A DNA stretch of 64,000 nt from Gemmatimonadales bacterium. GTDB lineage: Bacteria > Gemmatimonadota > Gemmatimonadetes > Gemmatimonadales > GWC2-71-9. Below are positions 50,748 to 60,104 of the stretch, piece after piece. Both the position numbers and the translations under genes were made by a program. Location: contig DASUJH010000013.1 in NCBI GenBank assembly GCA_036279355.1, positions 1-64,000 of the forward strand. The letters are read 5' to 3'. Every line of letters starts with the position of its first letter. Positions within the stretch are counted from its first letter, which is position 1. Below the pieces are notes generated by a model that made no database searches, was not told where the DNA came from, and worked only from the letters and a program-made list of their open reading frames with translations.

Positions 50748-52883
50748 GTGAGTGTCCGCTGCCGCGTTTTCCCCGGCGGCGGAAAGGAGCCGGATCTGAA
50801 GACCGACGTTTCTCCTCCCGGCGTGGCCCGGGACGCGGCGCCCGGCGCCGCTCCCGATTCCGCCGTCAATCCCTGGGTTGGCATCGACGCCATCCGCGCG
50901 CTTGCGATGGACGCGGTCGAACAGGCGCAGTCCGGACATCCGGGGACGCCGATGGCGCTCGCGCCGCTGGCGTACACGCTCTGGACCCGGTTCCTCACCT
51001 ACAATCCGCAGGACCCCGCTTGGCCCGATCGCGACCGTTTCCTGCTCTCGGCGGGACACGCGTCGATGCTGCAGTACTCGCTGCTGCATCTCGCGGGGTA
51101 CGAGCTCACGTTGGACGACATCCGCGGCTTCCGCCAGTGGAGCTCGCGCACGCCGGGCCATCCCGAGCGTGGGCACACGCCGGGCGTCGAGACCACCACG
51201 GGACCGCTGGGCCAGGGCGTCGGCAACGCGGTCGGCATGGCAATGGCCGAGCGGCTTCTGGCCCAGCGGTTCAATCGGCCGGGGCACGAGGTCGTGAACC
51301 ACCGGGTGTGGGCCATCGCGAGCGACGGCGACATGATGGAGGGCGTGGCGAGTGAGTCCGCGTCCCTCGCCGGCCATCTCAAGCTCGCCAAGCTCACCAT
51401 CATTTACGACGACAACCACATCACGATCGACGGCGACACGGCGCTCGCCTTCTCCGAGGACGTGGGGCGCCGGTTCGAGGCGTATGACTGGCGCGTCCTG
51501 CGGGTGGACGATGCAAACGATCTCGCCGCCATTTCCCGCGCGTTCGAGGCGGCGCGCGCCGAGAGCCAGCGCCCCACCCTCATCATCCTGCGCAGCATCA
51601 TCGCCGATCCCGCACCGACCAAGCGGAACACCGCCGAGGCGCACGGCGCACCCCTCGGGGCGGAGGAGATCCGCCGCACCAAGGAGATCATGGGCTGGCC
51701 GGTCGAGCCGCCGTTCTCCGTGCCGCCAGAGGCGTACGAGGGATTCCGCGGCGCGCGAGCACGGGGTGAGCGGGCCGAGGCCGCATGGCGTGAGCGGCTG
51801 GCCGAGTACACCGCCGAGTTTCCGGACGACGCCGCGGAATTCAAGCGCCGCCTCGCTGGCGAGCTGCCGCCGGGCTGGGATCGAGAGCTGCCGACGTTCG
51901 GTGCGAACGAGCGCCCGATGGCCACACGCAAGGCGTCGGCGCTGGTGCTGCCGGTCGTCTCGCGCGCCCTGCCCGAGTTGGTGGGCGGCTCCGCCGATCT
52001 GGGCGGCAGCACCGGTGTCACACTGAAGGAAGGTGGAACGTTCGGTCCGTCGGGCCCCGGCCGCGTCGTGCACTGGGGCGTGCGCGAGCACGGCATGGGT
52101 GCCGTGATGAACGGGATGGCGGCGCACGGCGGTGTCAGGCCGTTCGGCAGCACGTTCCTCATCTTCACCGATTACATGAAGCCGGCCATCCGGCTCGCGT
52201 CGCTCATGCGGCTGCCGGTGATCTACATCGGCACCCACGACTCGATCGGCCTCGGCGAGGACGGACCGACCCACCAGCCCGTCGAGCAGCTCGCGATGCT
52301 GCGCGCCATTCCGGGCATGACGGTCGTCCGCCCCGCCGACGCGACCGAGACGGTCGAGGCGTGGCGCGTGGCCGTCGAGCACCGGAACGGGCCGGTGCTG
52401 CTGGTGCTCACGCGGCAGAACGTGCCGGTGCTCGACCGCACGAAGTACGCGCCGGCCGGGGGCGTGGGCCGCGGCGGGTACGTGCTCTGGGATCCGCCCG
52501 GCGGCAAGGCGGGTGCCGTGCCCGACGCAATTCTCATCGCAACCGGCTCCGAGGTGCACATCGCACTCGCGGCGTCGGACCGGCTGTTGGCCGGCGGCAT
52601 TCGCGCACGAGTCGTGTCGCTCCCCTCGTGGGAACTGTTCGACGGGCAGCCCGCGGAATACCGCGAGTCGGTGCTGCCGGCCGGGGTGCGCGCACGGGTC
52701 GGCATCGAGGCTGCGTCGCCGTTCGGCTGGCGCAAGTACCTCACTGACGCGGGCGTGATGCTCGCGATGCCCGGCTTCGGCGCCTCGGCGCCGGCCGAGC
52801 GCCTGTTCCAGGAATTCAAGCTGACGCCGGAGTACGCGGCGGCGACGGTGCGACAGCTTCTCGGACGGAGTGACGAGCGATGA
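50748..52883 (+). CDS. tkt: Transketolase
   Basis: The enzyme (about 711 residues from the GTG at 50748) has [19 protein letters not shown], the thiamine site [20 protein letters not shown] and the C-terminal [14 protein letters not shown] / [20 protein letters not shown]. It moves two-carbon units in the pentose phosphate pathway. The start is unsure: the GTG at 50748 has a poor ribosome site, while a CTG at 50796 lies 6 bases after a perfect AAAGGAG, and a GTG at 50823 is also in frame. The transaldolase gene follows with ATGA overlap. Confidence 0.95.
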   Translation: MSVRCRVFPGGGKEPDLKTDVSPPGVARDAAPGAAPDSAVNPWVGIDAIRALAMDAVEQAQSGHPGTPMALAPLAYTLWTRFLTYNPQDPAWPDRDRFLLSAGHASMLQYSLLHLAGYELTLDDIRGFRQWSSRTPGHPERGHTPGVETTTGPLGQGVGNAVGMAMAERLLAQRFNRPGHEVVNHRVWAIASDGDMMEGVASESASLAGHLKLAKLTIIYDDNHITIDGDTALAFSEDVGRRFEAYDWRVLRVDDANDLAAISRAFEAARAESQRPTLIILRSIIADPAPTKRNTAEAHGAPLGAEEIRRTKEIMGWPVEPPFSVPPEAYEGFRGARARGERAEAAWRERLAEYTAEFPDDAAEFKRRLAGELPPGWDRELPTFGANERPMATRKASALVLPVVSRALPELVGGSADLGGSTGVTLKEGGTFGPSGPGRVVHWGVREHGMGAVMNGMAAHGGVRPFGSTFLIFTDYMKPAIRLASLMRLPVIYIGTHDSIGLGEDGPTHQPVEQLAMLRAIPGMTVVRPADATETVEAWRVAVEHRNGPVLLVLTRQNVPVLDRTKYAPAGGVGRGGYVLWDPPGGKAGAVPDAILIATGSEVHIALAASDRLLAGGIRARVVSLPSWELFDGQPAEYRESVLPAGVRARVGIEAASPFGWRKYLTDAGVMLAMPGFGASAPAERLFQEFKLTPEYAAATVRQLLGRSDER

Positions 52884-53986
52884 GCGGCAACCCCCTGGTG
52901 CGGCTAGGCGCGCTCGGCCAGAGCCCCTGGTACGACTTCATCACCCGCGATCTCGTGACGTCGGGCGAGCTGGCCCGCCTCATCGCCGAGGACGGTCTCC
53001 TCGGCATGACGACCAACCCGACGATCTTCGAGAAGGCGATTCTCGGCAGCGATCACTACGATGACGACATCCGCCGCGGCGCCGCCGAGGGTAAATCGCC
53101 GGCCGAGATCTTCGAGGCGCTCGCGGTGGCGGACGTGCGCGCGGCGTGCGAGCTGTTCCGGCCGGCCTACCAGCGTGCGGACGGCCAGGACGGCCTCGTT
53201 TCGATCGAGGTCTCGCCCGGGATGGCCAGGGACACCGAAGGCACCGTGGCCGAGGCGCACCGGCTCTGGCAGTCGGTGGACCATCCCAACGTGATGATCA
53301 AGATCCCCGGTACGCGGGAGGGGCTGCCGGCCATCACGCGCTGCATCGCCGACGGCGTCAACATCAATATCACGCTGCTCTTCTCGGTGGAGCGCTACCG
53401 CGAGGTAATCGGCGCGTTCGAGGCGGGACTCGAGGTGAGGCGCAAGCTCGGCTTGAGCCTCGATCGCATCGCATCGGTGGCGAGCTTCTTCGTAAGCCGG
53501 GTGGACACCAAGGTCGACCCGATGCTGGACAAGGCGGGCGACCCCGCCGGCCTCCGCGGCACTATCGCCATCGCCAACGCGTGCGTGGCGTACCGCACCT
53601 TCGAGGGGGCGCTGGCCGACAAACGGTGGGAGCTGCTCGCGGCGCACGGCGCGCACGTGCAGCGGCCGCTCTGGGCTTCGACCAGCACCAAGGACCCGCG
53701 CTACGGCGACCTGCACTACATCGAGCCGCTGGTGGCACCACGCACCGTCGACACCATGCCGCCCGAGACGTTTGCCGCGTACAAGGACCATGGCAAACCG
53801 GAGGTGCGGATCCAGGCCGGCATTGCCGAGGCGGACGCGCGGCTCGAGGCGCTTGCCAGCCTCGGGATCGACATCGGCCAGGTGGCGGCGGAGCTCGAAG
53901 ACGAAGGCGTGCGGAAGTTCGCCGCGTCGTACGCGTCGCTGCTCGGGGCCATCGAAACCAAGCTCGAAGCGCTGGCGGTCCGCTGA
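52880..53986 (+). CDS. tal: Transaldolase
   Basis: The 368-residue enzyme is of the long actinobacterial-type transaldolase class: [49 protein letters not shown], the Schiff-base Lys in [15 protein letters not shown], and [13 protein letters not shown]. It moves three-carbon units between sugar phosphates. It overlaps tkt by ATGA, so the two non-oxidative pentose phosphate enzymes are made together. No glucose-6-phosphate isomerase is fused here. Confidence 0.95.
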   Translation: MSGNPLVRLGALGQSPWYDFITRDLVTSGELARLIAEDGLLGMTTNPTIFEKAILGSDHYDDDIRRGAAEGKSPAEIFEALAVADVRAACELFRPAYQRADGQDGLVSIEVSPGMARDTEGTVAEAHRLWQSVDHPNVMIKIPGTREGLPAITRCIADGVNINITLLFSVERYREVIGAFEAGLEVRRKLGLSLDRIASVASFFVSRVDTKVDPMLDKAGDPAGLRGTIAIANACVAYRTFEGALADKRWELLAAHGAHVQRPLWASTSTKDPRYGDLHYIEPLVAPRTVDTMPPETFAAYKDHGKPEVRIQAGIAEADARLEALASLGIDIGQVAAELEDEGVRKFAASYASLLGAIETKLEALAVR

Positions 53987-54028
53987 GCCTGCTCCGCCGC
54001 ATTTCCCTGACCGGCCGGATCTTCCTCT

Positions 54029-54431
54029 TCGACGCTCTACCTCGGCGTGGCCGCGCTCTTCGCGGCGCAGGCGGCGGGCGTGGCGCTCACGGTTGGGCAG
54101 CAGCTCGCGGTGCTGCTCACGCTGCTCGTTACGAGCAAAGGGCGTGGCCGGTGTGCCGCGCTCCTCGCTCGTGGTGCTCTCGGGCGTGCTGCCGAGCTTC
54201 GGGCTGCCGATCGAGGCGGTGGCGATGATCCTTGGCGTCGATGCGCTGATGGACATGGCGCGCACCACGGTCAACGTGGTCGGCAACTGTCTCGCGAGCG
54301 CGGTGGCGGGGCGGTGGGAAGGCGAGCTGGGGGCGCCCGTGATGCAGCCGGCGCCGGCCTATGCGGGCGTCGGCGCGGCGTGCGACGTGGGCGCGGTGGG
54401 CGCGGTGGCGAGCGAGCGCAACGCGGGCTGA
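54029..54431 (+). pseudogene. Remnant of a dicarboxylate/amino acid:cation symporter (DAACS family)
   Basis: Only the C-terminal third remains. One frame reads STLYLGVAALFAAQAAGVAL, QQLAVLLTLLVTSKG. The next frame continues VAGVPRSSLVVLSGVLPSFG, LPIEAVAMILGVDALMDMAR and TTVNVVGNCLASAVAGRWEG, all hallmarks of GltP/DctA carriers. An extra base in the AAAGGG run at 54136-54141 splits the frames. No N-terminal part lies upstream, where transaldolase ends at 53986. It is a dead gene fragment, not a sequencing slip alone. Its end overlaps the convergent membrane-protein gene. Confidence 0.88.
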
Positions 54432-55894
54432 GCCGACGCGCACACCGGACCGGGGTCGAGTTCGCGGCGGCCGGGCAATGCGCGCACGGCGACCCACGCG
54501 GCGAGCGGCACCAGCCAGATGACCCGCGCCTCGTATCGGTCGTGCAACGCCGAGAGCGCGCCGAACACGAGCGCGTTGAGCACGACGGCGGCGGCGATCA
54601 CGCCGGCGAACAGCAAGACTCGATCGTCGCGGCGGCGCCGGAGGGCGGGGAGCGCCAGCAGGAGCGCCGCGAGACTCAGCCACACCACCGTCACCTGCAC
54701 TGCGCCCACGGCACGGAGCGGCAGGCCTCCTGTCACTTGCCGCGACCGCGCGTACGCGGCAGCCGTCGTCTCCCCGAACCGCACGATCACGGGGCGCACC
54801 AGCGAATCCGATCGGAGCAGGTCGAGATCGGCGCCGAACATGCCCAACTGATGCACGGTGTTTCGAGCGGCGGCGGCCAGCTCCTGCGCGCCGTGCGCCC
54901 GCAAAGTGCCGCGAATGATCTCCGGCGCCTCGGCGAGAAAGCGTGGGTCGTTCTGGTGCGCGCTCCAGGGGCCGGTGGGCGACCAGAGGAAGTAATCGGA
55001 ATCGGCGGGGAGATTCGCGCGATCGTCGCAGAGGAGGTAGCCGGCGGCGGGGCACGCCTCCGCGAGATAACGTTGGGCGGTGCCGTCGCCCACGAGGCGG
55101 GCGAGATAGAAGAGATCGCTGCTCTCCGAGAGCACGAGCTTCCCGCAGAAGAGATAGTTCGAGCCGGCGAGCGCTGACACGGCCAGCGCGAACGGGCCGG
55201 CGACAGATAGTGCCAGGCGCCGCGCGCAAGGCCAACGGCCGCGCAGCAACCGCACGCCCAGAGCCGCCGTTACGGCGAGCGCCGCGTAGAGCGGCACGTT
55301 GCTCAGGTGCGCGGCGATGGCGCCGGCGAGCAGTAGCCACGCGGCAATCCGCTCCCATCTGGCGAGACGATCCCAACCACTAAGCAGCGCGTAGAGCAGC
55401 AGCACCATCACGGCGCTGAAGAGGTCGGGCATGAGCTGGCCCGAGTACCATGGCAGACTCGTAAAGAGCGAAAGGCCGAGGAAGAGGAGCACCAGCTCGG
55501 TCGCGGAGGATGCGAGGCCGGCGGCGCGGAGCGCGAGCAACACCGAGAAGGCGACGATGAGGCCCTGCGCGAGCGGAACCGCGTAGAGCGTAGCGGGAAA
55601 GGAAAATGGAAGCAGGAAGAGCGTGTACGTGACCGGGCGGTAGAAGAACGGATTCCGGAAGGGACTCGTCGCCGGGAGCGGCGTGCGGACGTACTGTTCG
55701 ACATCGAGTCCGCGGGGCCCTTCGGCGTGGGTGAAGACGTGCGCCTTGCGGAGATAGCTCGCCGTGTCGTAATAGGTGAGCGGGAAGCGATTGTACGCCG
55801 CGGCGCCGCAGGTGAGCACGGCTGCGCCGAGCAGACCCAGGAGCATGCGGGACGCGGGCTCGCGCGCGGCACGGCCACCGCGGCTCCACGGCAT
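54359..55894 (-). CDS. Multi-pass membrane protein of the polysaccharide cluster
   Basis: The 511-residue protein has about ten to twelve membrane segments and looks like the GT-C / RgtA-D-type glycosyltransferases or related exopolysaccharide membrane proteins (long first outer loop after YNRFPLTYYDTASYLRKAHV). No catalytic residues can be named with confidence. It is last in the leftward polysaccharide operon, starting 2 bases after the methyltransferase stop. About 24 C-terminal codons lie antisense to the dead symporter gene, so its tail may be an extension into decayed DNA. Confidence 0.75.
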   Translation of the reverse strand: MPWSRGGRAAREPASRMLLGLLGAAVLTCGAAAYNRFPLTYYDTASYLRKAHVFTHAEGPRGLDVEQYVRTPLPATSPFRNPFFYRPVTYTLFLLPFSFPATLYAVPLAQGLIVAFSVLLALRAAGLASSATELVLLFLGLSLFTSLPWYSGQLMPDLFSAVMVLLLYALLSGWDRLARWERIAAWLLLAGAIAAHLSNVPLYAALAVTAALGVRLLRGRWPCARRLALSVAGPFALAVSALAGSNYLFCGKLVLSESSDLFYLARLVGDGTAQRYLAEACPAAGYLLCDDRANLPADSDYFLWSPTGPWSAHQNDPRFLAEAPEIIRGTLRAHGAQELAAAARNTVHQLGMFGADLDLLRSDSLVRPVIVRFGETTAAAYARSRQVTGGLPLRAVGAVQVTVVWLSLAALLLALPALRRRRDDRVLLFAGVIAAAVVLNALVFGALSALHDRYEARVIWLVPLAAWVAVRALPGRRELDPGPVCASAQPALRSLATAPTAPTSHAAPTPA

Positions 55895-55896
55895 GC

Positions 55897-56565
55897 TCAC
55901 GCCTCGGGATCGCCCAGGCGGTGGTAGATGAAGAAGTCCGCGAACGAGCCGGCCTCGTGATCTCCCGCGAAGGGGTAGCGGTTCGGCACGTGCTCCAGCA
56001 GCACCCAGTCGCGGATTCTCTCGCGTACCCAGCGCGTCACGGGCCGATGCCGCACGTGCGGCGACGTGGCCGGCCCGCCATCGCCGTCGCTCGAGTAGAT
56101 GATCACGAACCGCGTGGCGCACGCGAAGAGCTGCGCCATGTACCGCTCGAACACGGCATCCTCCACCAGGTGGTAGATCACATCGAGCGAGAGCGCGAGG
56201 TCGGCGGAGAGGGAGGCGCCGTCGAGGCTTGGCGCGGACGGCGGTTCCGCAACGACGAATCGCTTCGTCGGGTCTCCGGCGAACCGCTGCCCGCACCGCT
56301 CCACCGCCGTGGGAGACACATCGACGCCCACGTACGAGGGATACTCGGCCAGCGCGAGCTGGGCGCCGTCGCCGCAGCCGAGCTCGATCACCGAGCGTAC
56401 GCCGTGCCGGCGCACGAAGGCGTTGATCACTTCCGCCTTGAACTCGGCGAACTTGCCGAACGAGCCGGCGCCGGAGTTGCCGCCCCTGGCGTAGCGCGTC
56501 TCCCAGTAGTCGCGCGAGCCGGGAAAGCGCGCGGTCCTCACCATCTGCTTCAGGCCGTTGAGCAT
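55897..56565 (-). CDS. SAM-dependent methyltransferase of the polysaccharide cluster
   Basis: The 222-residue protein has motif I VIELGCGDGAQLALAEYP, an acidic loop GVDVSPTAVE, and LALSLDVIYHLVEDAVFERY, a class I methyltransferase. An N-terminal SRDYWETRYARGGNSG is typical of enzymes that modify sugars or lipids in surface-polysaccharide loci. The start at 56565 has GAGAGGAG 5 bases ahead. The xylanase gene lies 16 bases upstream. Confidence 0.85.
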   Translation of the reverse strand: MLNGLKQMVRTARFPGSRDYWETRYARGGNSGAGSFGKFAEFKAEVINAFVRRHGVRSVIELGCGDGAQLALAEYPSYVGVDVSPTAVERCGQRFAGDPTKRFVVAEPPSAPSLDGASLSADLALSLDVIYHLVEDAVFERYMAQLFACATRFVIIYSSDGDGGPATSPHVRHRPVTRWVRERIRDWVLLEHVPNRYPFAGDHEAGSFADFFIYHRLGDPEA

Positions 56566-56581
56566 CGCGTCTCCTCTCGTA

Positions 56582-57739
56582 TCAGGTTCGGCGCGGCGCG
56601 CCGTCGAACGCGCGCCCGATCGCCGCGTAGGCGGCGGTGGGCGCGAGCGCGGCGTCGAGCGGCAATGAGCGGGCACCGCCTCCCCGCGCGCGCGGCCGAG
56701 TGGTGTTGAGCCAGGTGTAGCGGTCGCTCAGGCCCCAGGTGACGACGCCGACCACGGCGCGCTCGTCCAGCACCACCGGCAGGTACTCGTCGATGGCGGC
56801 GGCAACGGCGCGGTCGCGCACCACCGCATCATCCGGCAGGTCGGCGTCGAAGACGTCCAGCTCGGAGACGATGATCTTGAGGCCGAGGCCCGCGACGCCT
56901 GCGAGAAAGTCACGGAAGGCCTTCGCATCGAAGCGCGTGTCGTGGAAGCGGAGGTGGGACTGGATGCCGAGCGCCTGGATCGGTGCGCCGCGCCCGATGT
57001 AGTGCTGGAGCAGTGTCAGCACCACGTCGCGGCGCGCAGCCTGCCACGCCACGTCGTACTCCAAGTTGTTGTCGTTCCAGCAGAGCAGCGCCGCAGGGTC
57101 GGCGGCTGCCGCAGCGTGAAAGGCGAGCGCGATGTAGTCGGGGCCCAGGCATTGGAGCAGCGGCACCGGCTTGAGTCCGTCGGGACGCTTCGCGTTGGGA
57201 TCGATGATCTCGTTCACCACGTCCCACGAGTGCATCCGGCCCGCATACCGCCCCGCCACGGTGCCGATGTGGCGCCGCACGGTATCCGCGACCGTGCTCT
57301 CGCTCGGTCCCTCCGCGACCCAGGCGGGCTGCGTCTCGTCGTAGAGCAGCGCGTGCCCGCGCAGCAGCAGGTGCCGGGCAGTGGCAAAGTCCGCGAGCCA
57401 GTCGGCCCAGCGGAAATCGTAGTGATCCGGCTCGGGATGACACCGGTTCCACTCGAGCTCGGTCTCCGGCACGAGCATGCCGCACTCCGCCGCGAACCTT
57501 GCCGCGAACGGCGCGTCCTTGCTGAGGTAGGCCCACGTGCTCGCGGCGCCGTAGACGAGGCCCCTCGCCCGCGCACGCTCGGCGAGCGTCGCTGAGGCGA
57601 GCGCGGCGTCTGCCGGCGCCGCGTTGGCTGAGGCCGCTGGCGCGAGCCTCGCGCGCGCATGTTCCGACAAAAACGGCCCCGCGCGATAGCCCGCCGCGAG
57701 CAGGCCGCCCAGCGCCGGAAGGAACTCCCGGCGCTTCAC
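56582..57739 (-). CDS. GH10 endo-beta-1,4-xylanase, Tat-type signal
   Basis: The 385-residue protein is a glycoside hydrolase family 10 enzyme: acid/base Glu177 in SWDVVNEIID and nucleophile Glu293 in IIVSELDVFDAD, plus WNRCHPEPDHYDFRWAD and LRGHALLYDETQPAW. The N-terminus KRREFLPALGG resembles a twin-arginine signal. It should cut beta-1,4-xylan or a related glycan outside the cytoplasm. The GTG at 57739 overlaps the stop of the polymerase/ligase gene, so it is part of the polysaccharide operon, which suggests trimming of the cell's own polymer. Confidence 0.9.
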   Translation of the reverse strand: MKRREFLPALGGLLAAGYRAGPFLSEHARARLAPAASANAAPADAALASATLAERARARGLVYGAASTWAYLSKDAPFAARFAAECGMLVPETELEWNRCHPEPDHYDFRWADWLADFATARHLLLRGHALLYDETQPAWVAEGPSESTVADTVRRHIGTVAGRYAGRMHSWDVVNEIIDPNAKRPDGLKPVPLLQCLGPDYIALAFHAAAAADPAALLCWNDNNLEYDVAWQAARRDVVLTLLQHYIGRGAPIQALGIQSHLRFHDTRFDAKAFRDFLAGVAGLGLKIIVSELDVFDADLPDDAVVRDRAVAAAIDEYLPVVLDERAVVGVVTWGLSDRYTWLNTTRPRARGGGARSLPLDAALAPTAAYAAIGRAFDGAPRRT

Positions 57740-59118
57740 CGGGCCTCCGCCCGCGCGCCGCCGGGCTCCTCCACGAAGCCGAGCCGCGCCAGCATGATCA
57801 TCCAGATGAAACTGCCGATCGTGGGATGCAGCACGATGCTTTCCGTCGTGATGTTGACGCAGAGCGTCACCAGGGCGGCCGCGACGAAGGCGGACTCCGC
57901 TAGCCCGCGCCGGGCGTACTCGCCGAGCGCCCGCACGACGCCGCTGAGCAGCACCACCGCGAAGATGCCGCCGCCCACGAGCCCCAGGCTCAGCGTCACC
58001 TCGAGCAGCCCCGAGTGCGCGCTGGGCGACGCGAAGCCCTGCGCGAGCGCCACATCCAGCAATCGGTTGGGCGACCAGAAGCTGTTGTAACCGTACCCGG
58101 TGAGCGGACGCTGCATCACGTAGCCCCAGAGCTGCGCCCAGATGTCGGACCGGCCGGTAAAGCTTCCGATGTCCGACGCGCCCGAATCGGTGCGGCCAAG
58201 CGCGAGCGCGCCGCTCAGCACCCAATACAGCTCGTGATCGAAAGCCAACACCGTCGTCACCGTCGCCAGGATGCCGAGCACGAGGAAGCCGCGCGTCCGC
58301 CGATCCGACAGCAGCACGGCGCCGCATGCGACGCCGGCGAGCCAGGCCAGGAGCGCCGTGCGCGACTTGGTGAGGACGAGGAGCACGACCGCAATTGCGG
58401 CGATGAGCACGTAGGCCAGCGGCTTTTCGGCACGCCGCCGGGCGTACACCAGCGATGCCAGCGAGAGGAGCGCGCAGTCGCCGCCCATCGCGTTCGGGTG
58501 CACCAGCCCCGCAAAGCGATAGCTCGGGTCCAGCGGATGGAACGAGCCGATCGCGAGCTCGGCTGCGATTCCGCTCACCGCGAACAGCCCCAGCGAGAAG
58601 ATCACGAACTGGAGCAATCCGTCGCCCTCGCACTGGCGCGCCATGGCGAGCGCGGCGAGGCAGAGAAAGACGAGGCCCACCACGCGGCGCCCGGTCGTGA
58701 GCGGGTCCTCGCCCCAGAGCGGGCTCGCCATCGCCCAGCAGAGGAAGCCGACGATGGCGAGGCCCATGAACCCGCGGATGCGGAGGCGGTTGGCGCTCGG
58801 CTGCATGAGGCTCACCATCGCCCAAATGCCGAGCGCCAGGATCACGAGATTGCGGACGGGGTTGGCCTCGGCGTAGCGATCGACCGCCTCGCGCACGTCG
58901 AGCGTGTGGCCGTTTTCGAGCGAGAGACTCTTCAGGATGTCGTACGGTGCGAGCACGTAGAAGAGCGCGAAGTAGAGCACCGAATGGAACCAATGCGAGC
59001 GCCACCAGCGACGGCGCCCGGCAGCGCCCTCCGCGGCCAACTGCGCGGCGGCCGGCGCCGCGTCGAGCGCCACGCCCGGCACATCGCCGAGGTAGCCTAT
59101 CGCGTCGTGGAAGACCAT
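57736..59118 (-). CDS. O-antigen ligase / polymerase-like membrane protein (Wzy/WaaL type)
   Basis: The 460-residue protein has about eleven membrane segments and the Wzy_C pattern: GLVHPNAMGGDCALLSLASL, VLLVLTKSRTALLAWLAG, and the outer loop GRSDIWAQLWGYVMQRPLTG with YGYNSFW. It joins or transfers oligosaccharide units on the outer side of the membrane. The start at 59118 overlaps the preceding glycosyltransferase by 22 bases. Ligase and polymerase cannot be told apart by sequence alone; in this gene setting polymerase is more likely. Confidence 0.87.
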   Translation of the reverse strand: MVFHDAIGYLGDVPGVALDAAPAAAQLAAEGAAGRRRWWRSHWFHSVLYFALFYVLAPYDILKSLSLENGHTLDVREAVDRYAEANPVRNLVILALGIWAMVSLMQPSANRLRIRGFMGLAIVGFLCWAMASPLWGEDPLTTGRRVVGLVFLCLAALAMARQCEGDGLLQFVIFSLGLFAVSGIAAELAIGSFHPLDPSYRFAGLVHPNAMGGDCALLSLASLVYARRRAEKPLAYVLIAAIAVVLLVLTKSRTALLAWLAGVACGAVLLSDRRTRGFLVLGILATVTTVLAFDHELYWVLSGALALGRTDSGASDIGSFTGRSDIWAQLWGYVMQRPLTGYGYNSFWSPNRLLDVALAQGFASPSAHSGLLEVTLSLGLVGGGIFAVVLLSGVVRALGEYARRGLAESAFVAAALVTLCVNITTESIVLHPTIGSFIWMIMLARLGFVEEPGGARAEAR

Positions 59119-60104
59119 CCGGCGGCCTCCGTCAGGTAGCGGGCCCAGAGGCGGGCGAAGAGCGGGCGGGGCGCGCAGGCCATCGCGGTCCATGCCGCGA
59201 GGAGCGGGAGGCGCCGCATGGGAGGCATGGCGACGTCGGCCAATGTGAGGCGCGCGAGGTGCGGATAGCGCGCGAGCCCGGCGGGCCAGCTTTCGGTGAG
59301 CTTGGCGAGCGCGAAGGCGTTCCGCGCGAAGGTAACGTTCCGCGCCATTGCGTCCTCGAGCCCCAGGTGCCCGGCGATCCGGCGCTGGATGGCGAGCCAG
59401 CGCTCGAGCCCGTCGGGCGCGCGGAGCGAGGCGAGATGCGCACCTGCATCGTGCATCCGGTAGCCCGCGAGCGGCTGGTCGATCACATGCACCGGCGCCA
59501 CGAGGCTTGCGGCGAGCGGCAGGTACGCGTCGGCCATCGTGCGGAATTCGCGCGTGGGCATCGGCAGGATGGCGCGGAGCACGTCGGCGCGGATCGTGAT
59601 GGCCGAGGTGCCGGGCACCGCGATCCGCGCGTCGCGCCGCACCTGCGCGCGCAGATCGCCATGGAGCATGCGCGCCCCGCGGGGACGCATTTCGCCGGTG
59701 CGGGTGCCCTGCTCGTCGAGGACGTCGAGGGGGTGAACCAGCATCCCCGCCGTGGGGTCGGTGAGGATGGCGGCGCGCAGGCGGCCCAGCTTCCAGGGGT
59801 GGAAGACGTCGTCGCCGTCGAGCAGCGCAACGTAGCGCCCGCACGCCCGGGCAAACCCATGCTCCAGCGCGGCGCTTTGCCCGCAGTTCGGGATCCGGAG
59901 GATCTCGAAGCGATTGCGCCGCGCGGCCGCCCAACGCTCGGCCGCGTGGCGCAGGCGCTCGGGCGTGCCGTCGGTCGAGCCGTCGTCCACCACGATCAGC
60001 TCATATGCGTCAAAACGCTGGTGCTCCACCGACACGACCATCGCATCGATGTACTTCGCCTGGTCGTGGACGGCGCACACAATGGAGAAGAGCGGCCCGT
60101 TCAT
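59097..60104 (-). CDS. GT2 glycosyltransferase
   Basis: The 335-residue protein is a GT-A glycosyltransferase: FSIVCAVHDQAKYIDAMVVS, ELIVVDDGSTDGTPERL and the DxD-type ALLDGDDVFHPWKLGRL. It adds a sugar from a nucleotide donor on the cytosolic face. The ATG at 60104 overlaps the flippase stop (ATGA). The acceptor and sugar are unknown. Confidence 0.9.
   Translation of the reverse strand: MNGPLFSIVCAVHDQAKYIDAMVVSVEHQRFDAYELIVVDDGSTDGTPERLRHAAERWAAARRNRFEILRIPNCGQSAALEHGFARACGRYVALLDGDDVFHPWKLGRLRAAILTDPTAGMLVHPLDVLDEQGTRTGEMRPRGARMLHGDLRAQVRRDARIAVPGTSAITIRADVLRAILPMPTREFRTMADAYLPLAASLVAPVHVIDQPLAGYRMHDAGAHLASLRAPDGLERWLAIQRRIAGHLGLEDAMARNVTFARNAFALAKLTESWPAGLARYPHLARLTLADVAMPPMRRLPLLAAWTAMACAPRPLFARLWARYLTEAAGWSSTTR

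Noticed and set aside
54029-54431. An intact small membrane protein
   Set aside because: Family motifs continue across two frames, so it is a broken symporter fragment.
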